This document shows positions 1 through 7,790 of a stretch of 64,000 nucleotides of DNA, in pieces. The translations under genes and the position numbers were made by a program. The stretch comes from Limosilactobacillus pontis DSM 8475. Lineage in GTDB: Bacteria; Bacillota; Bacilli; Lactobacillales; Lactobacillaceae. The notes under the pieces are model-generated. The model made no database searches. It saw nothing but the letters and a program-made list of their open reading frames with translations, and had not been told where the DNA came from. The stretch is from the NCBI RefSeq assembly GCF_001435345.1, contig NZ_AZGO01000060.1, forward strand, positions 1,219 through 65,218. The letters run 5' to 3'. Numbering within the stretch: position 1 is the stretch's first letter; every line of letters starts with the position of its first letter.

Positions 1-618
1 CCAATGGTGGGTCAGCGCCCACTGAAGCAGCCAGATCAGCCCGGCGCAAACCAGGGTCAGCGCCATCGTCAGTAGGGTTCCCCAGAGGATTGGAACAACC
101 TGCTGGTTCTGTAAGCCGTCGAAGAGGAGCTGACCGAGCCCGCCAGCGTTGATCGTTGCGGCAATCGTCGTCATCGCCATCGTCGAGGCTAGGGCCACCT
201 GAATTCCGCTGAAGATCGCCGGCAGGGCTAGGGGCAGTTGGACCTTGGTGAAGGTCTGCCACCGAGTCATGCCCATCCCGTGAGCAACCTCAACCAGGCT
301 AGGGTCAACACCGCGGATCCCAGTGATAAAAGACTGCAACAGGATGTACTCACAGTAGACCGTTAGGACGATCACTGCCGTTTTCATACCCAGCCCCGAG
401 ACCGGCAGGAGGAGGGAAAAGAAGGCGAAGCTGGGAATCGAATACAGGAGGGAAAAGAAGTAAACCAGGCCGTTCAGCCAGTTCTGGCGGCGCAAGAAGA
501 CGAGCACAATCACCATCGCCACCAGCAGGGCAATCACTAGAGAGGTCAGTACCATCTGGGCGTGTTGGGCCACCTCCTGAAGTATCTCACTGGAGTTCAT
601 CTGCCAATACTCAATCAT
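1..618 (-). CDS. Osmoprotectant ABC transporter permease (OpuCD/OpuCB-like), partial at window edge
   Basis: The ATG at 618 opens a frame that runs without a stop to base 1, giving 206 residues of an integral membrane permease. Hydrophobic segments lie near residues 22-43, 48-75 and 130-200. The cytoplasmic EAA-type loop reads VEVAHGMGMTRWQ, followed by LPLALPAIFSG, which is typical of binding-protein-dependent permeases of the glycine betaine/choline/carnitine OpuC and OsmU family. OpuC permeases are about 210-220 residues, so only a few residues are missing. The start overlaps the end of the upstream ATPase by 8 bases, indicating translational coupling as the last gene of a four-gene operon. 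It pairs with the other permease (1356-2006) as a heterodimeric channel. The exact substrate cannot be read from sequence. Confidence 0.85.
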   Translation of the reverse strand, partial: MIEYWQMNSSEILQEVAQHAQMVLTSLVIALLVAMVIVLVFLRRQNWLNGLVYFFSLLYSIPSFAFFSLLLPVSGLGMKTAVIVLTVYCEYILLQSFITGIRGVDPSLVEVAHGMGMTRWQTFTKVQLPLALPAIFSGIQVALASTMAMTTIAATINAGGLGQLLFDGLQNQQVVPILWGTLLTMALTLVCAGLIWLLQWALTHHW

Positions 619-1381
619 GGTCCCGCCCCCATAGCTCCTGGTTCTGCCAAACGGTCCCCAGTAGTTCCTTGACGAAGGTCGTCGCCGGATGGGCCACGAT
701 CTCCTGCGGGGTAGCAAACTGTTCAATCCGTCCCGCATGCATCACCATCACCCGTTGGCCAAGGAAGAGGGCCTCGTTAATATCATGGGTCACGAAGAGG
801 AAGGTCTTGTCCCCCAGGCTGTCGTGGATTCGCTTGACCTCGCGCTGGAGTTCCAACCGGGTCAGGGCATCTAGGGCGCCGAACGGTTCGTCAAACAGGA
901 CGTATGGCGGGTTGGTTGCCAGGGCCCGGGCCACACTGACCCGCTGCTGCTGACCACCCGATAGCTGACTGGGGTAACGGTCCGCAAAGCTGGTCGGGTT
1001 GAGCTGGACCAGCTTGAGCAGCTCCGTTACACGTGAAACAATCCTCTCCGGAGTCCAGTTGAGCATCTTGGGGACTACCCCGATGTTCTCAGCGATCGTC
1101 ATGTGGGGAAAAAGGCCGATCTGCTGAACCACGTAGCCGATGTGGCGCCGCAGGTTCACCAGGTCTTGGTCGGCCAGTGGTTTTTCACCGATCAGGATCT
1201 CACCGGCACTGGGCTCAAGCAGGCCGTTGATCATCTTGAGGACGGTCGTCTTGCCACTCCCCGAAGAACCAAGGATGGTGACAAACTCCCCCGCCCCGAC
1301 GGTAAAGGAGAGGTCCGGGATGACCAGGTTGCCGCCGAAGCTCTTCTGGACGTGCTTAAATTGAATACTTGTCTTGGTCAT
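611..1381 (-). CDS. Osmoprotectant ABC transporter ATP-binding protein without CBS domains
   Basis: This 256-residue ATPase energises the importer. It carries Walker A GSSGSGKTTVL near residue 38, a Q-loop QQIGLFPHM, the ABC signature [15 protein letters not shown] and Walker B YVLFDEPFGALD, followed by the switch histidine FVTHD. It resembles OpuCA/OsmV/ProV. B. subtilis OpuCA is about 380 residues because of C-terminal CBS domains that sense ionic strength or c-di-AMP; this protein ends soon after the nucleotide-binding domain and has none. The gene starts 26 bases inside the preceding permease gene and its stop overlaps the next permease, so all four genes are tightly coupled. The loss of the CBS regulatory domain is visible; the consequence for osmotic gating is inference. 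Confidence 0.9.
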   Translation of the reverse strand: MTKTSIQFKHVQKSFGGNLVIPDLSFTVGAGEFVTILGSSGSGKTTVLKMINGLLEPSAGEILIGEKPLADQDLVNLRRHIGYVVQQIGLFPHMTIAENIGVVPKMLNWTPERIVSRVTELLKLVQLNPTSFADRYPSQLSGGQQQRVSVARALATNPPYVLFDEPFGALDALTRLELQREVKRIHDSLGDKTFLFVTHDINEALFLGQRVMVMHAGRIEQFATPQEIVAHPATTFVKELLGTVWQNQELWGRDHD

Positions 1382-2006
1382 TTCGTTGGACCCTCCTAAT
1401 CAGAAAATCAAAACCGAGCATCGCCAGCAGCGAGAGCAGGGCCACGCTGACCCCACCGATTACGACATAGGACATATCATACAAGCCTAGGCCGGTGAAA
1501 ATCAGCGTTCCTAACCCCCCGGCACCGATGTAAGTGGCCAGAGTTGCACTGGCGATGATTTCGACCAGGGCCAGCTTAATCCCGTTCAGAATGTAGGGCA
1601 TCGCTAGAGGAATCTCGATCTGCCGCCGCAGCTGGCGCCGGTCCATGCCGAGTGCCAGGCCGACTTCCTTGTAGGTGGGACTGACCTCGTTGAAACCAAG
1701 GATGGTATTGATCATCAACGGTGGTAGGGCCAAGACCACTAGGGCAATCAGCGCCGGTACTACGCCGGTCCCGATGAATGGGATCAACAGGAAGAGCAGG
1801 GCCAGGCTGGGAATGATCCGCAGTACCTGAGCAAAGGCAGTACAGAAGCTGGCCACCGGCTTGACCCGGGAGCCGAGGTAGCCTAGCGGCAGGGCGATTA
1901 CCATCGCAATCACCAGGGTGCTGGCGCTCAGTAGGATGTGTTGGCCGACATACTGCCAGTACTGGCCGCTGTCGGTCTGAAAGTAATGAATTATCTGCGC
2001 TAACAA
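1356..2006 (-). CDS. Osmoprotectant ABC transporter permease (OpuCB-like)
   Basis: A membrane permease of the OpuC/OsmU family with about five to six hydrophobic segments and an EAA-type loop (KEVGLALGMDRRQL followed by IEIPLAMPYILNG). An in-frame ATG exists at 2042, but a strong AGGAGG at 2014-2019 lies inside that extension and is seven bases upstream of a TTG at 2006. The TTG start gives 216 residues, matching the usual OpuCB length of about 217, so I choose it. The gene follows the binding protein by about 60 bases and overlaps the ATPase gene. It should form the translocation pore together with the permease at the left edge. Confidence 0.85.
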   Translation of the reverse strand: MLAQIIHYFQTDSGQYWQYVGQHILLSASTLVIAMVIALPLGYLGSRVKPVASFCTAFAQVLRIIPSLALLFLLIPFIGTGVVPALIALVVLALPPLMINTILGFNEVSPTYKEVGLALGMDRRQLRRQIEIPLAMPYILNGIKLALVEIIASATLATYIGAGGLGTLIFTGLGLYDMSYVVIGGVSVALLSLLAMLGFDFLIRRVQRNDQDKYSI

Positions 2007-2067
2007 GAGTATCCCTCCTGATATAAAGAAAGCCGTGATCATTTTCTTGTCACAGCTTGCTAACGAT

Positions 2068-2967
2068 TTACTTCATGTTCTTATTATACCAGTTCTGAGC
2101 AACGGTCCGGTAATTCTGACCATCAACCCCAACCTGCTTGTTCAGCTGGGTCACCGCCTTGGTCGTCAGCTTAGCGTCGACCTTGTTCAGGGTCTTCTCC
2201 ATCTTTGGGTAGCGCTTGACGGCTTGTTTGTTGGCCAGCGGAACCAGGTTATATGGCGGCCAGATGTTCTTGTTGTCCTTGACCAGCTGGAACTTGCTGG
2301 TGGCCAGCTGACCATCCGTCGTGGAGACCGGCGCCGCGTCAGCCTTCCCCTGCTCCATGATCTTGTAGAGGAGGTTGGCGTCGTAGTCCTTGATCGACTT
2401 GAAGCGGAACTTGCCATAGGCCTTGTCCATCAGTGGTAAGGCGTCGGGACGCTTCTCAAACTCACCCTGGGAGGCAAAGCGGATCTTGTCGGCCTTCTTC
2501 TGGAGATCACTCAGGTTCTTGATATTGTACTTCTTGGCCACGCTGGTCCGGATGCCGACCCCCTGCCGGTTATCATCGGGCGCGTACTTAAATGTGGTCA
2601 GGCCGTCCTTGGCACCCCCCCTTTGGGCAATACTAGCCATTTGAGCCGCGGACTTACCCTGGCCGTTTTTCTTCAGGTAGGCGGTCACGATCGTCCCGGT
2701 ATATTCTGGGTAGACGTCCACCTGCCCGGTCTTGACGGCCTTATAGACAACCGAGTTAGAGATGTTCTGCTTGCGAGTCACCTTATAGCCAGCATGTTCA
2801 AGAGCAATGGCGTAAATCTCACTGACCGTCTTACTCTCCGGGACACTCTTGGAACCAACGATGATCGGCTTGCTGCTGGCGGCACTTACCGTTGCCGGTA
2901 CTATTGTCCCGACCAGCAGAGTTACGGTAGCAAATAGGACCGCTGCTATTAACTTTTTGAATCTCAT
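2068..2967 (-). CDS. Osmoprotectant (glycine betaine/choline/carnitine-type) substrate-binding protein
   Basis: A 299-residue extracytoplasmic binding protein of the OpuCC/OsmF family. It has a positively charged N-terminus, a hydrophobic core at residues 7-26 and an AxA-like site near residue 29 (TVSAAS). The mature part begins IIVGSKSVPESKTVSEIY and contains DVYPEYTGTI, both characteristic of the quaternary-amine binding fold. It is the first gene of the operon, with an aaggag-type ribosome binding site. Unlike OpuCC, it has no lipobox cysteine, so it may be secreted or held by an uncleaved signal rather than lipid-anchored. Substrate is inferred from family only. Confidence 0.88.
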   Translation of the reverse strand: MRFKKLIAAVLFATVTLLVGTIVPATVSAASSKPIIVGSKSVPESKTVSEIYAIALEHAGYKVTRKQNISNSVVYKAVKTGQVDVYPEYTGTIVTAYLKKNGQGKSAAQMASIAQRGGAKDGLTTFKYAPDDNRQGVGIRTSVAKKYNIKNLSDLQKKADKIRFASQGEFEKRPDALPLMDKAYGKFRFKSIKDYDANLLYKIMEQGKADAAPVSTTDGQLATSKFQLVKDNKNIWPPYNLVPLANKQAVKRYPKMEKTLNKVDAKLTTKAVTQLNKQVGVDGQNYRTVAQNWYNKNMK

Positions 2968-2980
2968 TTTCCTTCTCCTT

Positions 2981-3000
2981 TTGTAACTTGTTAAGTTTCA
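2981..3000. promoter_or_regulatory. Imperfect palindrome upstream of the osmoprotectant operon
   Basis: TTGTAACTT and AAGTTTCA flank a 3-base centre, with the AACTT/AAGTT core matching exactly. It lies 14 bases from the start of the binding-protein gene, in its leader or promoter. The left arm TTGTAACTT is identical to the left arm of the palindrome in front of the Rrf2 gene at 3058, suggesting one regulator binds both. Confidence 0.45.
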
Positions 3001-3029
3001 TTTACACCAATGATAATTTCCTGGTTCCT

Positions 3030-3043
3030 GTTTGTCAACAAAC
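3030..3043. promoter_or_regulatory. 14-bp palindrome in the divergent promoter region
   Basis: GTTTGT and ACAAAC are perfect inverted arms around CA. It lies midway between the divergent osmoprotectant operon and the Rrf2 gene. It could be an operator or part of one promoter; no assignment is possible from sequence. Confidence 0.3.
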
Positions 3044-3057
3044 TTGGCCCTTGTTAT

Positions 3058-3078
3058 TTGTAACTTAATAAATTACAA
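3058..3078. promoter_or_regulatory. 21-bp palindrome, probable Rrf2 operator
   Basis: A near-perfect inverted repeat: TTGTAACTTA, centre A, TAAATTACAA, with nine of ten base pairs matching. It sits 23 bases upstream of the Rrf2 start codon, where autorepression would act. AT-rich palindromes of this size are usual targets of Rrf2 dimers; the assignment to this protein is inference. Confidence 0.5.
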
Positions 3079-3101
3079 TAAAGGCAGAAGGAGTGATTAG
3101 C

Positions 3102-3542
3102 ATGAAAGCCTCGACGCGTTTCAGCGACAGCATCCATATTCTCGCTTTCATCAACATCTACCAGGGGAACCTCCCCCTGACCAGTAATAACATTGCCGCC
3201 AGCATCGGAACCTCACCGGTAATGGTGCGGCGGCTAATGAGTCAGCTGCGCAAGGCCGGATTACTCAACACTGTCCACGGGGCCGCCGAACCAACACTTG
3301 CCAAGAAGCCAGCCGACATCTCGCTATACGACGTCTACCTCGCTGCCGAGGACGGTGCTCCCCTCTTCACGATCGACCGTAAGACGAACCCGCAGTGCAT
3401 TGTCGGTGGCAACATCCAGGAAACCCTGGGTGAGGTTTACCACGAAGCGGAGGTCGCCGCGGAGGCCAGACTGTCACGGACCAGCCTCCAGGACATTATC
3501 GACAGTATCCAAGTTAAGCAGGCAAAAAAGAACGCCCGGTAA
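3102..3542 (+). CDS. Rrf2 family transcriptional regulator
   Basis: A 146-residue Rrf2-type DNA-binding protein. The N-terminal winged helix spans about residues 5-65 (SIHILAFINIYQG, then NNIAASIGTSPVMVRRLMSQLRKAG split across recognition helix and wing). It has a single cysteine (Cys near residue 100) in place of the three-cysteine cluster of iron-sulphur Rrf2 proteins, so it is not an obvious cluster sensor. A GTG at 3093 is in frame, but AAGGAG at 3088-3093 gives ideal spacing to the ATG at 3102. The next gene is a decayed NmrA-type oxidoreductase; Rrf2 plus NmrA pairs such as YwnA-YwnB occur in Bacilli, so that gene was probably its target. Confidence 0.85.
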   Translation: MKASTRFSDSIHILAFINIYQGNLPLTSNNIAASIGTSPVMVRRLMSQLRKAGLLNTVHGAAEPTLAKKPADISLYDVYLAAEDGAPLFTIDRKTNPQCIVGGNIQETLGEVYHEAEVAAEARLSRTSLQDIIDSIQVKQAKKNAR

Positions 3543-3560
3543 AGAAGGGAAGGATAACAC

Positions 3561-4421
3561 ATAAAGTACATGATTACCGGCGCCACCGGTCACCTCGGCC
3601 AGCAGGTGGTCGCCCAACTCAGTAAACTAACTACCAAGCAGAGCATTCGACTCGGGGTTCATACCCCGGCCAAGGCTGCCCATCTCAAGGACGACGGTTA
3701 CGAGATTGCAGCAATTGACTACCACAATGTCGACCAGATGACCGCCGCCTTTACGGGGGTCAACGTCCTTATCTATATTCCCAGTCTGACCTACGACGTT
3801 CAAGGGCGGATCAACGAGTTCGAAAACTCCCTGACTGCCATGAACCGGGCCGGCGTCACTGATCTGGTGGACGTCAGCTTCATCGCCGACCAGTTCAACA
3901 ATCCCTTCCAGATGGCCGGCTACTACGCCTACCTGCCTGCTCGACTGGCCTCGTCCAAGCTCCGGTATGCGGTCTTAAAGAACGCCCTCTACGCCGACCC
4001 ACTGATCCCCTACCTAACCGAGCTGATCGAGCGGCAAAACGTGATCTAACCGGTCGGTGACCAGGCGATGAGTTTCATCAGCCGGAAGGATAGCGCCGAA
4101 GCAATTGCCAACGTCGCCCTCAAGCCATACCTGCGTGACCGCGGACAGAACTACCTGCTGACCATGACCCAGAACTATAACATGGTTGAGCTGGCTCATT
4201 TGATGACCGCCGCCACTGGCCAGCAGATTAGCTACGCCCCGGTTTCGCTCCAAGAGTTCGCCGATATCTACCGGGCCGAGGGTGACGGCGACGAGCTGGC
4301 CTCGATGTACCACGCCGCCGCCATGGGCCTGATGGACGGGGTCACCAACGACTTCCGGCACATCACCGGCCACGCCCCGCAGGATATGGGAACCTTCCTC
4401 AAGGAAAATTATCAACAATGA
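3561..4421 (+). pseudogene. NmrA-type NAD(P)-dependent oxidoreductase, broken by start loss and a nonsense codon
   Basis: Two abutting frames in the same phase together encode one SDR-like quinone reductase or NmrA-family protein of about 285 residues. The N-terminal half has the Rossmann motif ITGATGHLGQQV; the C-terminal half starts SFISRKDSAEAIANV, the typical cofactor-loop region. They are separated only by TAA at 4047-4049, after which the frame continues PVGDQAM. The well-spaced ribosome binding site (gaagggaagg) points to codon 3561, which is ATA where ATG-AAG-TAC-ATG would be expected; the next ATG at 3570 is too far for that site. Two independent lesions support loss of function. It follows the Rrf2 gene by 18 bases. 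Confidence 0.8.
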
Positions 4422-4470
4422 TTACAATAGACTGTTCACTAACGTCACAGTCAAGTACTAGGCCAAAAAT

Positions 4471-4512
4471 AGCGCCGCACGATCGCCAAGCTTCGATCAT
4501 GCGGCGCTTAAT
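4471..4512. terminator. Bidirectional intrinsic terminator
   Basis: A 15-bp stem (AGCGCCGCACGATCG at 4471-4485 with CGATCATGCGGCGCT at 4494-4508, one wobble) is flanked by AAAAAT on the left and TTAATTTT on the right. It separates the convergent oxidoreductase remnant and LysR gene. Confidence 0.8.
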
Positions 4513-4519
4513 TTTAAGC

Positions 4520-5368
4520 CTAAAGCAGGTCAAGCAGGTGTCTGATCACTGGTCGCAGCATCTGCTCCTTCTTCCAAACCAACTGAACGTGGGTGTCCCA
4601 GGCCGGATAGTCCACCGGGGTAAACGTCTGCTGGGTAGTGCAACGGGCAATTGATTCCGGAACCAGGGCCACACCCATCCCGCGGTCAGCCCAGCGGATA
4701 GCGGTCCGGGCGTCGTCACACTTAACCACGTAGAACGGGGTCACTCCCGCCTGAGCAAAGTCACGGTTGAAGATCGCCTCGAAGCGCCGGTAGAGGATCA
4801 ATGGCACCCCAGCCAGGTCGGTCAACCGTAGCGGGCTCGGTAGGTGCGTGATGGCCGGGTCACCAACTGCTACCATCCGGTCCGTGTTGAGGACCTTCTT
4901 CGCCAGCCCCCGCATATTCAGCGGGGTCCGCACGACGGCCAGGTCGAGCAGACCACTGTTGAGGCGGTCCACCAGGTCAAAGGTATTACCTTCAGTGATG
5001 TTGAAGGTAAGTCGGGGGTAGTTCCTCGTTAGGGTTTGCATGGCGGTATTGGGGATCAACTCCCCAGCTGATGAGATCAGGCCCAGGTTAATCTGCCCGA
5101 TCTCACCATTTTCCTCCTGATGGAGCTCGTCGTGGGCCTGGCGTTCGAGGTTGACAATCCGCTGGGCGTAACGTTGGAAGGTCTGCCCCGCCGCCGTCAG
5201 CCGGATCCCGTGGGCGTTGCGGACGAAGAGCCTGACCCCCAGTTCCTTCTCCAGCTGCTTCATCTGGTAGGACAGCGGCGGTTGCGTTGTGTAGAGTCGT
5301 TTGGCCGCGGCCGTAATCTGGTGTTCCCTGGCAACAACCAGGAACGCCTGTAACTGTTTGATGTTCAT
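4520..5368 (-). CDS. LysR family transcriptional regulator
   Basis: A 282-residue LysR-type regulator. The N-terminal winged helix-turn-helix reads MNIKQLQAFLVVAREHQ, then AAKRLYTTQPPLSYQMKQLE as recognition region, with the usual linker helix to about residue 90. The rest is the periplasmic-binding-protein-like effector domain. A strong GGAGGG precedes the ATG. It is divergent from the LytR-CpsA-Psr remnant at 5470, and the shared spacer has an AT-rich palindrome. The inducer and targets are unknown; the broken oxidoreductase or the LCP gene are the only adjacent candidates. Confidence 0.88.
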   Translation of the reverse strand: MNIKQLQAFLVVAREHQITAAAKRLYTTQPPLSYQMKQLEKELGVRLFVRNAHGIRLTAAGQTFQRYAQRIVNLERQAHDELHQEENGEIGQINLGLISSAGELIPNTAMQTLTRNYPRLTFNITEGNTFDLVDRLNSGLLDLAVVRTPLNMRGLAKKVLNTDRMVAVGDPAITHLPSPLRLTDLAGVPLILYRRFEAIFNRDFAQAGVTPFYVVKCDDARTAIRWADRGMGVALVPESIARCTTQQTFTPVDYPAWDTHVQLVWKKEQMLRPVIRHLLDLL

Positions 5369-5406
5369 ACTTCCCTCCTGATATATAAATTCTCAATATC
5401 TATTAT

Positions 5407-5425
5407 TATAAAACCGTATTTTATA
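5407..5425. promoter_or_regulatory. Inverted repeat in the LysR divergent spacer
   Basis: TATAAAA and TTTTATA form perfect 7-bp arms around CCGTA. It has the dyad form expected of a LysR-type box and lies between the regulator start and the divergent LCP gene, so autoregulation is plausible. Its AT-rich arms also overlap possible minus-ten elements. Confidence 0.4.
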
Positions 5426-5469
5426 TCAGATTCCGGCTAGACTAATCAGTAGAATTTAGCAAGGGAGTT

Positions 5470-6525
5470 GTGAAGATTCAGACAGAAAAACAGCCTGGCG
5501 CTCACTTTTGGCGCCACTGGCTCTGGGTACTGGGCCTGATCGCGTTTGGGCTGGTTGCCGTAGCCGGTTACGAATATCAACTGGCAACGGGCAGCTAATA
5601 AGGTGGTCGTCGGCAACAAGAAGCTGCCCACCCAGTTGAAGGATCGGCGACCGTTCTCCGTCCTGGTCATGGGAACCGACGTCGGTGCCCTGGGCCGGGG
5701 AACAAGTTACGCCGGCAACACCGACACGATGGAACTGGTGACTGTCAACCCCCAGCAACGGGCGATCACCATGACCGCGATTCCCCGTGACACCCTGGTT
5801 GAAGTCGACACCAAACGCGGCCCCGATTACGTCAAGATCAACGCCGCCTACGCAATCGGCGGCGCTAAACAGGTCGAGCACCAGGTCCATGAGCTCCTCG
5901 GCGTCCCGGTCGACTACTACGCCCTGCTCAACATGGGTACTTTGAAGAAGGTCGTCGATGCCGTGGGCGGGGTCACCGTTGACAACCCCTTTGCCTTCAC
6001 CTACGAGGGACATCACTTCAAGAAGGGGATCCAACACCTCAATGGTGACGAGGCCCTGAAGTACTCCCGGATGCGCTACGACGACCCTAACAACGACTAC
6101 GGCCGCCAGCGCCGTGGACAGCAGGTGATCGAATCGGCGATCACCACCTTCCGCAAGCAGGGGTCGCTCAGCGATGCCAACCAGCTGATGGTGGCCACGG
6201 CCGACGGGGTGCGGACCAACCTCCCCATCAATAACGTCGTCACCCTCTACCTGAACTACCATACCGCCATGACGCACGTCGCCAAGGATCACCTGCAGGG
6301 TAGGACGCCGTAATCGACGGCACCGACTTCCAGATCGCCACCCCGGCGGAGATCAACCGGGTATCTAACCGCATCAACACTACCCTGGGTCGGCCGACGA
6401 CGGGACCGATCCACAATCACGAGACCGCCCTATACCATAACCAGACCAGTTGGAACGGCTACAATCACCTCGCCTTCACCCTCCCCCACGGCGCGCAGTA
6501 CAACGTTCCCGGCAACGGTTACTAA
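5470..6525 (+). pseudogene. LytR-CpsA-Psr (LCP) family cell-wall ligase, two frameshifts
   Basis: LCP proteins attach wall polymers to peptidoglycan from undecaprenyl carriers. Here a GTG at 5470 starts a short cytoplasmic tail and a transmembrane segment (WLWVLGLIAFGLVAVAG), then hits TAA at 5596. The LCP domain continues in the next frame (5603-6313) with hallmark motifs FSVLVMGTD, GNTDTMELV, AIPRDTLVEV, KINAAYAIGG and YSRMRYDDPNNDYGRQRRGQ. The C-terminal part returns to the first frame after about 6300 (DAVIDGTDFQIATPAEI) and ends at 6525. So there is a +1-type shift near 5570-5597 and a compensating shift near 6299-6303. Reassembled length, about 350 residues, is normal. As written it is probably non-functional; a shortened form without its anchor could be translated. 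Confidence 0.8.
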
Positions 6526-6530
6526 AATAA

Positions 6531-6569
6531 AGAGCTCGCTCTCCCATCACGGAGAACCAGCTCTTTTTT
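6531..6569. terminator. Bidirectional intrinsic terminator
   Basis: AGAGCT..CTCTCC pairs with GGAGAA..AGCTCT around CATCAC, followed by TTTTTT on the plus strand and preceded by an A-rich stretch. It ends the LCP remnant and the convergent ammonia-lyase gene. Confidence 0.8.
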
Positions 6570-6573
6570 CATA

Positions 6574-7746
6574 CTATTTATTTGCGTTGATAATTCGTTG
6601 GTAGTTGACTGGGTCGGTGGCCCCCTCCGTATTGATCACGATAATCTGGGAGTCCTCATCTAGTCCTAAGGTATTCCGTAAATCACGATAATCAGGGTTG
6701 CTCAGCACCTCGTTGACAAAGGCAAAGGCCGCGGCTCCGGACTCCCCGGCCACGATCGCGTGATCATTACCGGCTGGGTTGGCCAGCTGGCGCATCCCCT
6801 TGGCGGACACGTCATCGGTCAGGGTGCCGTAGAATCTGGCGGTGTCGCGGATGACTGGCCAGGAGATGGCACTCGGTGTCTGGCAGTTGAGCCCGGCCAT
6901 GATCGTTTGGGGTGACCCGGGAACCGTGTGGGGCCGGCCATCCGCCTGCTCGGCCGACAGGTAGTAGCAGGCTACGGCGGCCGGCTCAACAATCGTGATG
7001 GTTGGCAGCTGGTCCTGTGGGAGGGCGTCGATCAGAGCGTTGATCATCCCCGCGGAGAACTGCCCTACCCCGGCCTGCAGAAAGATGTGTGTCGGGACCT
7101 GGTCAAGCTGGTGAAGAAACTCATCAGCCATAATCGAGTAGCCATCGGCAATGTCCGTCGGGATGGTCCGGTAGTCGTCCCAGGCCATGTCCTGGATTAG
7201 AATGCCGTGCGGGTCCCGGTCCGCCTGGTCACTGGTAAACTTGACCACCTGGTCGTAGTTGAGGTCGGTGATCTGACACGGCGCCCCCAGGTCACGGATA
7301 TGCTGGGCGCGCACCTGCTGGGAGCCCCTAGGCATGTTAACAACTGCGTGGGTACCCAGCTGCTTAGCGGCCCAGGCGATCCCCCGGCCATGATTACCAT
7401 CCGTGACGGTGTAGAAGGTGATCTGATCGGCCAGTTTCCGGACCGCCGGCGTCTGAAGCTGGTCGTAGGTCAGGTTCTGCGGGTCGAGCCCGGCCTTACT
7501 GGCGATGTACTGGGCCATCGCATACAGGCCCCCGGTACCCTTGAAGGCCTCCAGCCCGAACCGTTGGCCCTCATCCTTCACACTGATCTCACCAACCCCG
7601 TACTGGTGCGCCAGGTTGGTTAGACGGTAAAGCGGCGTCACCTGGTAGCTTGGAACTGACCGGTAGAATCTAATGACATCCGTGTTGATCACCTGGCCGC
7701 CGCGGACCCGGTACGTAAACGGCGACTTCTGCATTTGTAAGGTCAT
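6574..7746 (-). CDS. dpaL: Diaminopropionate ammonia-lyase
   Basis: A PLP-dependent fold-type II lyase of 390 residues that converts 2,3-diaminopropionate (and often D-serine) to pyruvate and ammonia in the cytosol. The cofactor lysine lies in RFGLEAFKGTGG near residue 69, matching the DpaL signature, and the phosphate/substrate region reads TDGNHGRGIAWAAKQLG. The E. coli enzyme is about 398 residues, so length is normal. The start has AGGAGGA eight bases upstream. It is monocistronic, ending at a shared terminator; the 5' side contains the phased repeat array at 7791-7864. Threonine-dehydratase-like relatives are the alternative, but the active-site context favours DpaL. Confidence 0.85.
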   Translation of the reverse strand: MTLQMQKSPFTYRVRGGQVINTDVIRFYRSVPSYQVTPLYRLTNLAHQYGVGEISVKDEGQRFGLEAFKGTGGLYAMAQYIASKAGLDPQNLTYDQLQTPAVRKLADQITFYTVTDGNHGRGIAWAAKQLGTHAVVNMPRGSQQVRAQHIRDLGAPCQITDLNYDQVVKFTSDQADRDPHGILIQDMAWDDYRTIPTDIADGYSIMADEFLHQLDQVPTHIFLQAGVGQFSAGMINALIDALPQDQLPTITIVEPAAVACYYLSAEQADGRPHTVPGSPQTIMAGLNCQTPSAISWPVIRDTARFYGTLTDDVSAKGMRQLANPAGNDHAIVAGESGAAAFAFVNEVLSNPDYRDLRNTLGLDEDSQIIVINTEGATDPVNYQRIINANK

Positions 7747-7790
7747 GATATCTCCTCCTAGTCTAATTATAGCATCCCCGCCTTTTCAAA

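Noticed and set aside
4047-4049. Stop-codon read-through in the NmrA-type gene
   Set aside because: TAA is the least leaky stop, and the start codon is also lost, so decay is the better explanation.
5456-6292. 278-codon minus-strand frame opposite the LCP gene
   Set aside because: The encoded protein is Val/Gly/Asp-rich low-complexity as expected from antisense of a coding strand, while the plus strand holds clear LCP motifs.
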